Shown here piece after piece: positions 33,367 to 43,800 of a DNA stretch of 64,000 nucleotides (position 1 is the first letter of the stretch; the number at the start of each line of letters is the position of its first letter). Origin of the DNA: Fretibacterium fastidiosum (GTDB lineage Bacteria > Synergistota > Synergistia > Synergistales > Aminobacteriaceae); the NCBI RefSeq assembly GCF_964642095.1, contig NZ_OZ209244.1:2785699-2849698 (forward strand). Reading direction: 5' to 3'. The position numbers and the translations under genes are program-made. A model generated the notes under the pieces. It made no database searches and was not told the DNA's origin. It saw nothing but the letters and a program-made list of their open reading frames with translations.

Positions 33367-34785
33367 TTATCCTCTCCGCCGCAGCACAAAGGGGACGGCT
33401 GCAGCAAGCAGCACCCCAGCCCATGGGAGCCCTGCCTCACACCCCCTACTATTGCCCTTCTCTTCTTTGATATCAGCCTGCTTCAGGGTGTCCAATGCCG
33501 ACTCCGCGGTAAAAACTTCCTGCGGTAACGGCAACGGTGCAAAAGCGGAGATGTTTCCGCCCAAGGGAATCGCACTGCCTGAACTGAAGACCGTTGCCTG
33601 TGAAGAGGCCGTTACGGGCAACGAATAGCGATGAAGCCTGTCCCCAACGGCCACCCAAAGGTAAGTCCCCTCCTGAACCATCCCCAACTGCCAAATGGCG
33701 TCGGTTGCAATTGTCTGGACTGGGGCAGTTTGAGGCAGAGTCCCAATGTCTGACATGGAACATTTATAAATTCGCACCTCACCTCCGGGCATTGCGAAAG
33801 GGGTACCCGGAAATTCCTTCCAAGTAGCGGCCTGTACATAAGCCGTATTGCCATGAAGAGCGATGGCGGTGAAATGATGCTTCCACGAAGGATCATTGTC
33901 GTGCATCTGCTGCCCCGTGACAAGGGTTTCGGTGGACATTCCGTTCAGGTTCACCTTCTCGATCCGGGACTCGGGATGCCAGTTGGAGATAAAGAAATGG
34001 AGACCGCCCCAAGAGGTGAGGTAGAGCGTACTGCCACTCTGGCAGTACGCTCCAGGTATACTGCCGTCGGTGTTCTTACCGTGCAGATCGAGCGCCCCGA
34101 CCTGTCCCAGCTCCGCGTTGAGCTTCACCAGCTTGTTCGGAGAGTAAACGAAATTGGGGTAGTTCCCGGTATAAGATTTAAAGAGAGCGTAGACGAAGCT
34201 TCCATGAGCTGCCAGTCCCTCGCCGTTAGCCGTGTAGCCCGAGGGGGACTCATACTGAAAGAGGTGGGTGTAGAGGTTGTCCGGCCAGTAGGTCGTCCCC
34301 CACATATGGTTCCAGCGCGCGACCTTTGCGCTTCTTCTGACCGGATCCTCACTGTAGGCAAAGGCAAACGGCGTGCAGTCATAGCCGATGCCGTAGGGAT
34401 GTCCTCCCATAAAAGCCAGAGCCCGAATGTTCTTCAGACGTACATGGGTTAACGTGCTCTCCGGGGACGACCAATTCAGCGATGCCGGATCATAGATACG
34501 GACCTCATCTCCAGGATAATAAGGATTTGAGTTGGGATATAAAGTCACGGCCACACGATCTGCCGCCCCACGTTTGAAGGGAAAAATAACCTGTCCCCAG
34601 TTACCGCCAACGTTGGTCGCAAGAACTATTGCGGTGTCCCCCACGATCTTGCCGACACTCGTAGAGGCATAGTTATTGTCATGCACCGTATACAGCAGGT
34701 TTGCCGAGGCCGGGGCTCCGAGGACCAGAGCCAGGGCAAAGAGCAACATCCCTGAAGGCCAACGCTTCATTGCCTTGCGATACAT
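33367..34785 (-). CDS. Synergist-CTERM surface protein, family A
   Basis: 472 residues; GAGGAGGT six bases before ATG at 34785. Signal peptide (about 1-28, ending APASA), then LLYTVHDNNYASTSVGKIVG and repeating segments such as YQSGSTLYLTSWGG-like and GNTAYVQAATW blades that suggest a beta-propeller. The C-terminal NSRGCEAGLPWAGVLLAAA to LRRRG is a slightly variant sorting tail. Very close to 39072-40478 over the whole length, pointing to recent duplication. Confidence 0.82.
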   Translation of the reverse strand: MYRKAMKRWPSGMLLFALALVLGAPASANLLYTVHDNNYASTSVGKIVGDTAIVLATNVGGNWGQVIFPFKRGAADRVAVTLYPNSNPYYPGDEVRIYDPASLNWSSPESTLTHVRLKNIRALAFMGGHPYGIGYDCTPFAFAYSEDPVRRSAKVARWNHMWGTTYWPDNLYTHLFQYESPSGYTANGEGLAAHGSFVYALFKSYTGNYPNFVYSPNKLVKLNAELGQVGALDLHGKNTDGSIPGAYCQSGSTLYLTSWGGLHFFISNWHPESRIEKVNLNGMSTETLVTGQQMHDNDPSWKHHFTAIALHGNTAYVQAATWKEFPGTPFAMPGGEVRIYKCSMSDIGTLPQTAPVQTIATDAIWQLGMVQEGTYLWVAVGDRLHRYSLPVTASSQATVFSSGSAIPLGGNISAFAPLPLPQEVFTAESALDTLKQADIKEEKGNSRGCEAGLPWAGVLLAAAVPFVLRRRG

Positions 34786-34924
34786 AACTTTACCTCCTCA
34801 CTGAAATGATTTTTGATGTTCCTACGGACTACCACGCTCGCGAAGTTCCACCGCCTGTATGTCTTCTTTTTCCGCATCACCTCCCGCGTTTTTGAGGGGA
34901 AAGAGGGATTGCTCTTCACACTCA

Positions 34925-35337
34925 GCCCCCCTTCGGGGAGCCTTCCGGCTGCCGTTCGCTATCGCTCACGGGCCGTCAGTCTCGCCCCGCTGGGGCTCGC
35001 CAGCCCCCCTTCCAGGGGGGCCTAACAACGCGCTTCTTCATTTTCGCCTCCCCTGAAAGGGGAGGTGTCGCCGAAGGCGACGGAGGGGTTGTCCTTCACG
35101 CTCAGCAACAACCTCTCCAGCCCCTTCGGGGCAGAAGGCCAAAACAACCCCTCAGTCCCCCCTTCGGGGAGCCTTCCGGCTGCCGTTCGCTGTCGCTCAC
35201 GGGCCGTCAGTCTCGCCCTTGCAGAGCTCGCCAGCTCCCCTTCCAGGGGGGCCTAACAACGCGCTTCTTCTTTTCGCCTCCCCTGCAAGGGGAGGTGTCG
35301 CCAAAGGCGACGGAGGGGTTGTTTTGAAGTGGTACGT
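34925..35337. repeat. Hairpin-module repeat cluster 5
   Basis: Two rounds of modules T, U and P (hairpin arms GTCGCC/GGCGAC). Ends at the stop of the Rpn-like gene with a flank (GTTTTGAAGTGGTACGTTCAG) also seen after the Rpn gene at 24337. Confidence 0.8.
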
Positions 35338-35757
35338 TCAGTTTCCGGTCCCGGCTCTCAGCGCCTCGACCTCACCACGGGACAGACCGGTGAAGTCGGC
35401 AACCTGCTCAGGCGAAACGCCCCGGTTCAACATCCGCCGCGCCGTAGCGGCAATGCCTTCAACCTTACCTTTGGCCTCTCCTTCAACAAGTCCTTCATCC
35501 CTGGCAACGCGGCGAATCGTTTCGTCGGTCATCAAATCGTCCACCATCGCCTTATAGCTCGTAATGTAACGCTGGCGTTCCTCCTGGTTCTGCAGAAATT
35601 GTTTCTCCAGATCCAGCGCCTGACTAATCATCTCATCTTTCGCCACCTCCTCAGGCATCTCCTCCGCAGCCATCCCCGAAAGATACATCATCCAATAGTC
35701 CAGACGATTCAGTGGAGCGGTCAGCTCGCCGTCGCGCTCCTGCTCTGCGTCCTCCAT
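35338..35757 (-). CDS. Rpn-family C-terminal fragment
   Basis: 139 residues from ATG at 35757 (MEDAEQERD), with GGAGGCAGGGAC upstream. It covers only the C-terminal part of the family: DYWMMYLSGMAAEE, a charged helical stretch, GIAATARRML and LSRGEVEALRAGTGN. The PD-(D/E)XK core of the 24337 paralogue is missing, so it is either a decayed copy or a stand-alone C-terminal partner. Its upstream region is duplicated at the right window end (63925-64000). Confidence 0.65.
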   Translation of the reverse strand: MEDAEQERDGELTAPLNRLDYWMMYLSGMAAEEMPEEVAKDEMISQALDLEKQFLQNQEERQRYITSYKAMVDDLMTDETIRRVARDEGLVEGEAKGKVEGIAATARRMLNRGVSPEQVADFTGLSRGEVEALRAGTGN

Positions 35758-35828
35758 GTCCCTGCCTCCTCTCCGAAAACGTCCTCTCACAGTCTAACTT
35801 TATTATAATTTGCCCGTTGCGTTCTTCG

Positions 35829-35948
35829 CCTCCCCTAAGGGGAGGTGCCGCCAAAGGCGGCGGAGGGGTTATTTCTCACGCTCAACCCCTCCCCTGCCCC
35901 TGCGGGACCAAACCAACCCCTCAGTCCCCCCTTGCAGGGGGGGGTCAA
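35829..35948. repeat. Hairpin-module repeat cluster 6
   Basis: Modules P (arms GTGCCGCC/GGCGGC) and U, between the Rpn fragment's upstream side and the 35949 gene stop. Confidence 0.75.
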
Positions 35949-38822
35949 TTACTGCCGCCGCAGCGCGACGGGAACGACCGCAGCGAGCAACAGCAGCCAG
36001 CCAAGGCCAGCGTTACACCCGCCACCGCCGCCGTCCTTGCCGTCAGGGCCTGGCTGAGGCCCCGGGGCCGAACCGCCCTTCAGCGACAGCAGCGCCAGCG
36101 GGTCCACCACCTTGCCGTTCGCCTCGCCGTCCAGGTCGTACTTCCCTCCGTCCCCGATGAACACGGTCAAAACGTACCGGCTGCGGGGCTGTAATTCATC
36201 GACACCCCGACCGCTCCCGTCCAGCACCGTGAACCGCCCGTCGCCGAACTCCTCCGGTTTGCCCGACCATTTCAGCAGCGCTCCCGTGTCCGGCCCCGTC
36301 GCCTTCAGCAGCTCCACCTCGGACGCCTTCTTCGCCATCAGATCCCTGCCCGTCAGCTCCAAACCCACTGCCGCAACGTTCGCTCCCTGCGGCAGGGTGG
36401 CCGACAACACTGGCAGCGTCCGAACCCGCTTCACCGTGGCCCCCTCCGGCAGCACCTTCCTGGCCACCTCACGGGCCACCCGGCTCTGGAGCCTCACGAT
36501 GCCTGTATCCGGGTCGAAGGCCAGGTCCTTTGCTTCCAGTCCAGTGTCCGACAACGCCGCCGCAGCGTTCTTCAAAGCCGCTGCCTCGCTGCCGCCGAAG
36601 AACGCGGGCTTCGACGCTCCCACCCCCGCGGGCACGCCGTCCGGCAGCCTCGGGGCAATTCCCACCTCCGGCTCGCCAGGTTCGATGTCCGGGCTCGTCG
36701 GCGCAGGAACGTCGGGGCTCGTTGGTGCAGGAACGTCCGGGCTCACATCCGGGCTCACCGGCGCTGGGGGATTGTATTTGACCATGACGATCACGTCGTC
36801 CGACAGGCCGGACCCGTCCACCGCCTCGGCCAACACCCGGTACTTCGCGCCAGAGACCGGGCGCACCAGCGTCACCGCGGCACCCAGCCCATCGGCGGTG
36901 GGCATCAGCTCGATGTCGTCGGCCGCCGCTGAAGTTCCTTCGAGTACACTAAACGTCCATTTGGGAAGATAGGACACGGCGCCTGCGTCCGGAGCGATCG
37001 CCATATGGATCTCCGCAGATTGGTCTTTTTGGGCCAACTCAATGACCTTCGGGCTCAGGCTCAAGGACGCCAGTCGGATAAGCCGAACCGTGACGAAGGA
37101 AGCCGGGTAATAGCTCGTATCCCCCAGAAGGCCGTTGCAGGAGAGCTTGAGGCCGGACGTTCCCTTCTTCACGCCTCGAACGACCGCCATCCCGGCATGG
37201 TCGGATTCGACCTTCAGGATATTTTCGTCGAGGGGCGAAATTTTTAAGGAGACCGTCTCCCCATTGAAGGCATCCAAGGGATAGACCTCCGCCTTAACGG
37301 AGGCGGTTTTGTTCTCAGTCAGGCCGATCCAAGGGATCATGGCCACCGAGGTGGCCGGCAGGGCGGACTCCGCCGCAACGACATCGGTGCTGTCCAGTTT
37401 ATCTCCAGCCCCTATCGCCTTGTCTGCCCCCAGGCCCGACACCCAGCGGCAGTTGCTGACCGCACCCTGAGCGTCCTGGTTGTTCCCGACGAGGGCGCCC
37501 ACGTTCGCGTTGTCGCCTTCAGAGGAGACGTTGCACGCGGCAGAACAGTTCTCGACTTTTCCGAATGCGTAACCGGCAATGCCCCCTACAGCACCGTCCG
37601 GCCCCGTCACCGTTCCTTTGGCAAACGAGTTGCAGATCAGGCCTGCTCCGAGGCCCGCAACCCCTCCATAGGCTCTCACTAGGCTTGCCTCCGGTATCAA
37701 GGGAGCCATCGGCGTCCCCGCGATCGTGACGTTCCCCTCAAAAACCCCGTTGATTATCTTAGCGAAGCCAAAACCCAAGATGCCGCCCGCGCACACGTTG
37801 TCGATCCCGCACTGATACTCCAGCTCCGCCCTGGCGCGGCAGTTCTCTATTTCCGTTTGGTCATAGAGGCGTCCCACAATTCCGCCCAGGCACGTCGTGT
37901 CCGGCGTCCCCATTGCCGTCATCATTGCAGCCTCTTGCATGGGGACTGAGCTCTTCATGTCAAAAGACGCAAAACAGTTGCGGTAGCTTCCTCCCGATAG
38001 TATATCGAAACACCCGTCCAGTCCTCCGGCGATCCCCCCCGCGACGATCGAGCCACCGCCCATCGTTCGGTTGAGCATCCCCTCAAACACGGAGTCCTCA
38101 ATATCACCGAGGTTTATCCCCGCAATCCCTCCAATGAGCACTTGAACGAGGGGGACTCCAGAGCTGGCGCTGCCCGCCTCGGGCGCCATCTCCAATGCTC
38201 CCGACACCCGGCATCCCCGGATTATCGACGAGGGGTTCCCAGGCAACCTCTGCGGGTTACACCCCACCAAACCGCCCAGAGCCCGGACAACCCCCTCCGA
38301 TCCTACGTACCTCACCTTCCCCTTGAAGGAACAGTTCTCGACAATTCCTCGGTTGACGCCGAGGAGCGTCCCGTCAGCCCAACGAAAACCTTCTTGCATG
38401 ACAGGAGATGCCCCTTTGGGGGCCAAGTTCACCGTTCCGCTCAAGTGCAGGTTCCTCAGGATGCCCCCTTTGAGAAGGTCCGAAAAAAGGGCTGTCGTGT
38501 TGCCCGTTCCCAGCGTAATGGAGCGGTTCCGGCCATCGAAGAGGCCTTCAAAAGCCCCGACGGCGGTCCATTCCTTACTTCCCAGGTCCAGATCCGCCCC
38601 CAGCGACACCGTCTTGTCCTTGAAGGACTTGCCCTCAAGGGTCAACTTCGCCAACCCGGCAAACTGGGCCTCTGAAGTGAGAGTGAATTCGGACTTGCCC
38701 TCGTCATACCAGCTCACATCCGCGCTGTCGATCCAGTTCGCCGCGTTCGCGGCCGGGCTGAAGAGAACGAGGAATGCCAGGAGAAACGCGGTGCAAAAGG
38801 CCCTTGCTTTCATCGTTTGCAT
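35949..38822 (-). CDS. Synergist-CTERM surface protein, family B2 (GLUG-like)
   Basis: 957 residues from ATG at 38822 (MQTMKARAFC); AAGAAGGTGA precedes it. Signal peptide (about 1-27, ending ANAAN), GLUG-like repeats (about 60-430, such as GGIAGINLGDIEDSVFEG and GGIAGYAFGKVENCSAAC), then Ig-like parts, a linker SPDVSPDVPAPTSPDVPAPT, the conserved C-terminal domain (GIAPRLPDGVPAGVGASKP) and tail GGGGCNAGLGWLLLL, ending LRRQ rather than LRRRG. Paralogue of the broken gene 44972-47862. Confidence 0.85.
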   Translation of the reverse strand: MQTMKARAFCTAFLLAFLVLFSPAANAANWIDSADVSWYDEGKSEFTLTSEAQFAGLAKLTLEGKSFKDKTVSLGADLDLGSKEWTAVGAFEGLFDGRNRSITLGTGNTTALFSDLLKGGILRNLHLSGTVNLAPKGASPVMQEGFRWADGTLLGVNRGIVENCSFKGKVRYVGSEGVVRALGGLVGCNPQRLPGNPSSIIRGCRVSGALEMAPEAGSASSGVPLVQVLIGGIAGINLGDIEDSVFEGMLNRTMGGGSIVAGGIAGGLDGCFDILSGGSYRNCFASFDMKSSVPMQEAAMMTAMGTPDTTCLGGIVGRLYDQTEIENCRARAELEYQCGIDNVCAGGILGFGFAKIINGVFEGNVTIAGTPMAPLIPEASLVRAYGGVAGLGAGLICNSFAKGTVTGPDGAVGGIAGYAFGKVENCSAACNVSSEGDNANVGALVGNNQDAQGAVSNCRWVSGLGADKAIGAGDKLDSTDVVAAESALPATSVAMIPWIGLTENKTASVKAEVYPLDAFNGETVSLKISPLDENILKVESDHAGMAVVRGVKKGTSGLKLSCNGLLGDTSYYPASFVTVRLIRLASLSLSPKVIELAQKDQSAEIHMAIAPDAGAVSYLPKWTFSVLEGTSAAADDIELMPTADGLGAAVTLVRPVSGAKYRVLAEAVDGSGLSDDVIVMVKYNPPAPVSPDVSPDVPAPTSPDVPAPTSPDIEPGEPEVGIAPRLPDGVPAGVGASKPAFFGGSEAAALKNAAAALSDTGLEAKDLAFDPDTGIVRLQSRVAREVARKVLPEGATVKRVRTLPVLSATLPQGANVAAVGLELTGRDLMAKKASEVELLKATGPDTGALLKWSGKPEEFGDGRFTVLDGSGRGVDELQPRSRYVLTVFIGDGGKYDLDGEANGKVVDPLALLSLKGGSAPGPQPGPDGKDGGGGGCNAGLGWLLLLAAVVPVALRRQ

Positions 38823-38848
38823 TACTTGTCACCTTCTTTACTTTATTT

Positions 38849-38985
38849 GCCTCCCCTGGAAGGGGAGGTGGCCCGAAGGACCGGAGGGGTTGTTTTTCAC
38901 GTTCAGCAACACCCCCCAGCTTCGCTACCGCTCAGCAGCCCCCCTTGCAGGGGGGCCAAAAGCCTCCCCGTAAGGTGAGGTGCCG
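38849..38985. repeat. Hairpin-module repeat cluster 7
   Basis: Modules P (arms GGCCC/GGACC) and U. Adjacent to the terminator of the next gene. Confidence 0.7.
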
Positions 38986-39014
38986 AACAAAAGGAGGGCG
39001 GAAATCCGCCCTCC
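38986..39014 (-). terminator. Intrinsic terminator after family A gene 39072
   Basis: Minus strand GGAGGGCGG-ATTT-CCGCCCTCC then TTTTGT. The same hairpin and its flank recur at 48121-48148 after another family A gene. Confidence 0.85.
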
Positions 39015-39071
39015 TCCTTTCCGTACCTTTTCCTAGAGGAAGAGAGCGATAACACTATGACCCTTAAAGCG

Positions 39072-40478
39072 TTATCCCCTCCGCCGCAGCGCGACGGGAA
39101 CGACCGCCAGGAGCAGCAGCCAGCCGAACCCCGCGTCGCATCCGCTGCCGCCGTCCTTCTCATCCTTGGCGGCCATGGTCTGCACTGGCTCGTCCATCGC
39201 AGCCTGGGCAGCGGAAACACCTCGCAAAGAGGGGATGGCCGCAAATGCAGAGATATTTCCATACAGAGATGTTCCCCCCGGCCCGAAGACCGTTGCCACC
39301 GAGGAGGCCGTTACGGGCAGCGCGTAGCGGTAGAGGGAATCCCCCGCGGCCACCCAAAGGTAGGTTCCGTCCTGAACCATCCCCAACCGCCAAGCGCCGG
39401 TTATGGGTATCGTCTTGACCGGCAAGGTTTGAGACAGGGTATTCAAGCTCGAAATGGAACAGCTGTAGACACGCACCTCTCCACTTGGAGTTGCACCAGG
39501 ACCAATCTGGTTCCAAGTCGAGGCCTGCACATAAGCCGTATTGCCATGAAGAGTGATGGCAGTGAAATGGTGCTTCCACATGGCGTCACTGTTGCGCATC
39601 TGCTGCCCCGTGACAAGAGTTTGGGTGGACATGCCGCTCAGATTCACCTTCTCGACCCGGGATTCGGGATGCCAGTTGGAACTGGCGGGCTGGTTACCGC
39701 CCCAAGAAGTGAGGTAGAGCGTACCGCTGTCTTGGCAGTACGCACCAGGTATACCGCCGTCGGTGTTCTTGCCGTTCAGGTCGATCGCCCCAACCTGTCC
39801 CAGCTCCGCGTTGAGTTTCACCAGCTTGTTCGGAGAGTAGACAAAATTGGGGTAGTTCCCAGTATGAGACGTAAAGAGAGCGTAGACAAAGCTGTCGTGA
39901 GTCGCCAGTCCCTCGCCGTTAGCCGTGTAGCCCGAGGGGGCCTCGTACTGAAAGAGGTGGGTATAGAGGTTGTCCGGCCAGTAGCTCGTCCCGCCCATAT
40001 GATTCCAGCGCGCGACCTTTGCGCTCTTTCTGACCGGATCCTCACTGTAGGCAAAGGCAAAAGGCGTGCAGTCGTAACCGATGCCGTAAGGATGCCCGCC
40101 CATAAAGACCAAAGCGCGGACGTTTTTCAGGCGGGCATGAGTAATCGTGCTCTCCGGGGACGACCAGTTGAACGACGCTGGGTTGTATATCCGCACCTCA
40201 TCCCCGGGATAGTAAGGATTTGTGTTGGGATATAAAGTCACGGCCACACGATCTGCCGTCCCACGTTTAAAGGGGAAAATAACCTGTCCCCAGTTACCGC
40301 CGACATTGTTGGCAAGGATCGTGGTGGTGTTTCCCACAACCTTGCCGACACTTGTAGAGGTATAGTTGTTGTCCTGAACAGTGTACAGCAGGTGGGCCGA
40401 GGCCGGAGCCCCAAAGGCCAGGACCAGCGCAAAGAGCAACATCCCGGAAAGCCAACGTTTCATTGCCTTGCAATGCAT
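39072..40478 (-). CDS. Synergist-CTERM surface protein, family A
   Basis: 468 residues; GAGGAGGT before ATG at 40478. Same architecture as 33367: signal peptide, LLYTVQDNNYTSTSVGKVVG, propeller-like repeats, then a linker SLRGVSAAQAAMDEPVQ and sorting tail GGSGCDAGFGWLLLL to LRRRG. Nearly identical to 33367 for about 400 residues; the C-terminal 50 residues instead match 48206, so the tail has probably been exchanged. Confidence 0.83.
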   Translation of the reverse strand: MHCKAMKRWLSGMLLFALVLAFGAPASAHLLYTVQDNNYTSTSVGKVVGNTTTILANNVGGNWGQVIFPFKRGTADRVAVTLYPNTNPYYPGDEVRIYNPASFNWSSPESTITHARLKNVRALVFMGGHPYGIGYDCTPFAFAYSEDPVRKSAKVARWNHMGGTSYWPDNLYTHLFQYEAPSGYTANGEGLATHDSFVYALFTSHTGNYPNFVYSPNKLVKLNAELGQVGAIDLNGKNTDGGIPGAYCQDSGTLYLTSWGGNQPASSNWHPESRVEKVNLSGMSTQTLVTGQQMRNSDAMWKHHFTAITLHGNTAYVQASTWNQIGPGATPSGEVRVYSCSISSLNTLSQTLPVKTIPITGAWRLGMVQDGTYLWVAAGDSLYRYALPVTASSVATVFGPGGTSLYGNISAFAAIPSLRGVSAAQAAMDEPVQTMAAKDEKDGGSGCDAGFGWLLLLAVVPVALRRRG

Positions 40479-40607
40479 AACCTTACCTCCTCACTGAAAT
40501 GATTTTTGATGTTCCGACGGACCACCGCGCACGCGAAGTTCCAGTATCTTGTTCTCCTTTTCCAAATCACCTCCTGCGTTTTTGAAAAGAGAGGTCGTCC
40601 TTTACAC

Positions 40608-40846
40608 TCAGCACCCCCCCTTGCAGGGGGGCCTAAAGCCTCCCCTGAAAGGGGAGGTGGTCCGAAGGACCGGAGGGGTTGTCCTTCACGTTCAACAACA
40701 CCCCCCAGCTTCGCTACCGCTCACGGGCCGTCAGTCTCGCCCCGTTGGGGCTCGCCAGCTCCTCTTGCAGAGGAGCCTAAAAAGCGCGCCCTGTCTTTGC
40801 CTTGCCTCCCCTGGAAGGGGAGGTGTCGCCGAAGGCGACGGAGGGG
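40608..40846. repeat. Hairpin-module repeat cluster 8
   Basis: Modules U, P (GGTCC/GGACC), T and U, P (GTCGCC/GGCGAC), ending at the stop of the B1 gene. Its last 110 bases match cluster 3 next to the other B1 gene. Confidence 0.8.
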
Positions 40847-43800
40847 TTATCCCCTCCGCCGCAGCGTGACGGGAACAGCCGCCACCAGCAGCAGCCAGCC
40901 CCACAAAAGCCCTGCGTTGCACCCGCCGGACCCCTTGGACTCGTTGCCAGGTTTCGGCTTCGGTTTTGGAGACGAGGCGTTCGGCTCCTCAACGGACAAT
41001 AGCAGCGCCGGGTCCACGATACGCCCGTTTGCACGGCCGTCGAGGTCGTACTTCCCTCCGTCCTCGATGAACAGCGTCAGCACGTACCGGCCACGGCCGC
41101 TCAGGTCCCCGACGATCCGGCCGCTCCCGTCCAGCACCGTGAACCGCCCGTCACCGAACTCCGAGACCGAACCCGCGTACTTCAACAGTTCCCCTTCCTC
41201 CGGGCCCAACACCTTCAACACCTTTACCCCGGACGCCTCCTCGGCCATCAGCGCGGAGCCCGTCACCTCGAGGCCCACCGCCGCAACGCTCGCTCCCGAC
41301 GGCAGCGTCGCCGTCAGAACCGGCAGAGACTTCGCCTCGTCGATGAAGCCGTCGGAGCTCACGGCCTTCTCCGCAACCTCCCAGCCCACGTCCGCGTTCA
41401 GCTTCACCTGCCCCGTCTTTCGATCGACGATCAGGTCTCCCTTCTCCAGTCCGGAGTCCGCAAGCATCTTAGCCGCCAGAGCCAACGATTCAGACGGGGT
41501 TTTTCCAAAGGCAAGCTCAGGCTTCAACGCAATGATTTTCCCGTCCGTCCCCTCGGGCAGCTGCGGGGCGACGCCATGCTCCGGAACCTTGGGCGGCTCC
41601 ACATCAGGACTCACCGGTGGCTTTATATCCGGGCTCACCGGCGGCTTGACGTCCGGGCTCACGTCAGGACTGGTCGGTCCAGACAGGGCAGTGTTCTTCG
41701 CCAGCACCAGAGAGGCGGCGACCCTGCGCTCCGCCGGGATCAGGTCGATCCGGCCTCCATCCCGGACGTACACCACCAGGCCGTATTTCTTATCCGGGAC
41801 GAACGGCTCGTTCCCGGGCATCGCCGTGCCATCCTCGTGCTGCACCGCAAAGTGCCCATCCAGATAATCCCTCGGGCTCTCCGCGTAACGGAAAACCTCC
41901 CCCGTCCCCTTGGGACGCGCCTCAAACAGCACGACGTCCTTCGGCGCAGCGGCGCGGAAGCGCTTGCCCTCCACCAGGAAACCCACCGCCGCCAGCGTGC
42001 GCGCCTTCGACACCTCCAGCGCGATCAGCGGGAAGGGCGAGGCGCCGCTCAACTTGATCCCCTCCGCCTTCCCCAGCTCCTCCATGACCGTCTCCAGCCG
42101 GGCTCGGCTCGGGTACAGCAGGCCGTCGCCGCCAAGGCGGAAGTCCTCAAGGGCCGCCCCAATCTCAGATATCAGTTCAGCGGCCTGGTCAGACGTCGTC
42201 CCGAAGGGACGCTTCCCCTCCGCCCCACCCGGAAGCATCGCCCCGATCGGGACAAACCCCGGCACGTTCGGCTCCGCGCCCAGCGCCTCGCCCCACACCG
42301 TGACCGCTGCGGACAGTCCGCCGGCCGACTGGACCGTGATACCGTAGGAAGCGCCGTCCTTGTACTGCTTTTTCAGCGTCACCGCAGCCGTCCCGTCCCC
42401 GTGATCCTCCAGGAGGAGGTCGTCAACAGCCCCCTGCCCTTCGGCCTTCGCCACGGTCCAGGTCAACCCCTCGGGTTTCGCGTCGGTGGGGACGATCGCG
42501 GCCGTCAGCGTAGCGACCTCCCCCTCCTTCAGTGCATGGCCGGGGCCGCCCAGAGCGATCCCCGTCGCCGGCGGCAGGGCGTTCACCACCTTCAGCACCG
42601 CGCCGGGCGTCAGCGCTGCATCATCGCTGGCCGCCGGCACACCCAGCACGCCCGTCACCGACAAGGACAGAGCATGATACCCTTCCGATACCGCCTTCAC
42701 CTTCAGCACGGGCCCATCCATCCCGGACAGTACGCTCAGTCCCGTTCCCTTCACACTCCATTTGTACTTCACTCCAGACGGATCGCCGGTCGGCGGGTAA
42801 TGGCGAGCGTGGACCTCCCGCGTCTCCCCGACGAGCATCGTGCGCACGTCGGCCGCATCCAGCACCACTGCCGTCACCGGCAGTTTTGCCGGATCCGTAA
42901 TCATGCCCCCTGGGACCTTCCCCGTACCCAATCCAAAACTGGGCTGATTTTCATTTACCTTCAGCCAATAACAGTCGATCCAGCCATAACCATAAGCCCC
43001 CACGATGCCTCCTGTATAAGAAGGGTTAGCTTTTACTTTGTCTGCTGCAGAAGTACAATATCGGAATTCACTTTGATTTGGGCTGAACCCGCCAACGATA
43101 CCCCCCGCATCCATGTCCGCCGTTATTTCGGAGCACATCGCCACGCAGTTTTGAAGAGATCCCTGATACCAATAAGAAAAACCCAATATTCCTCCCGCAT
43201 AGTTGGCCCCACCAGCACCATGCGTCTTGATACTGCCGTAGGCGACACAGTTACGGATGAGTCCCCCTCCGTTCAAAGAAGCAACACCGGCCACATAGGC
43301 ATTGTTCGGACTGGCTCCCATCAGGTCGAAGGACGTGATGCAGTTTAAAATATTTCCATCCGACCAGGTCGTGAGCCCTGCGGCGCCATTGGAGTATTTA
43401 TTGGTGATCGCCCCCATGAGCACAAGATTCTTAACCGTCGCCACAGGGGCGACATACCCCAAAAAGGCTCCGGAATGACAGATCTTAAAACAATTTGGGC
43501 TGACCGGAAGATGCTCGCCCGTGGAGATCGTCACTCCCGTAACGGCGTGGCCACCTCCGTCAAGCGTTCCGGCAAAGTCTGCCAAATCGCCATAAGCACA
43601 CATCCACCCCACGGGAATCCATTCTCTGCCGGCTACGGAGATGTCCCGTGTCAGCAGAATGTGTTTATCCCTGAAAGCATTTCCTGCGTTGACCAGCTTT
43701 GACAGCCCGGCCAACTGTTCCGCCGTCTCGATGAGATAGGGGTCGGACTCCGTCCCGGCATGTTGGTTCACCCAGGACGTATCGGCCACGTCGGACCACA

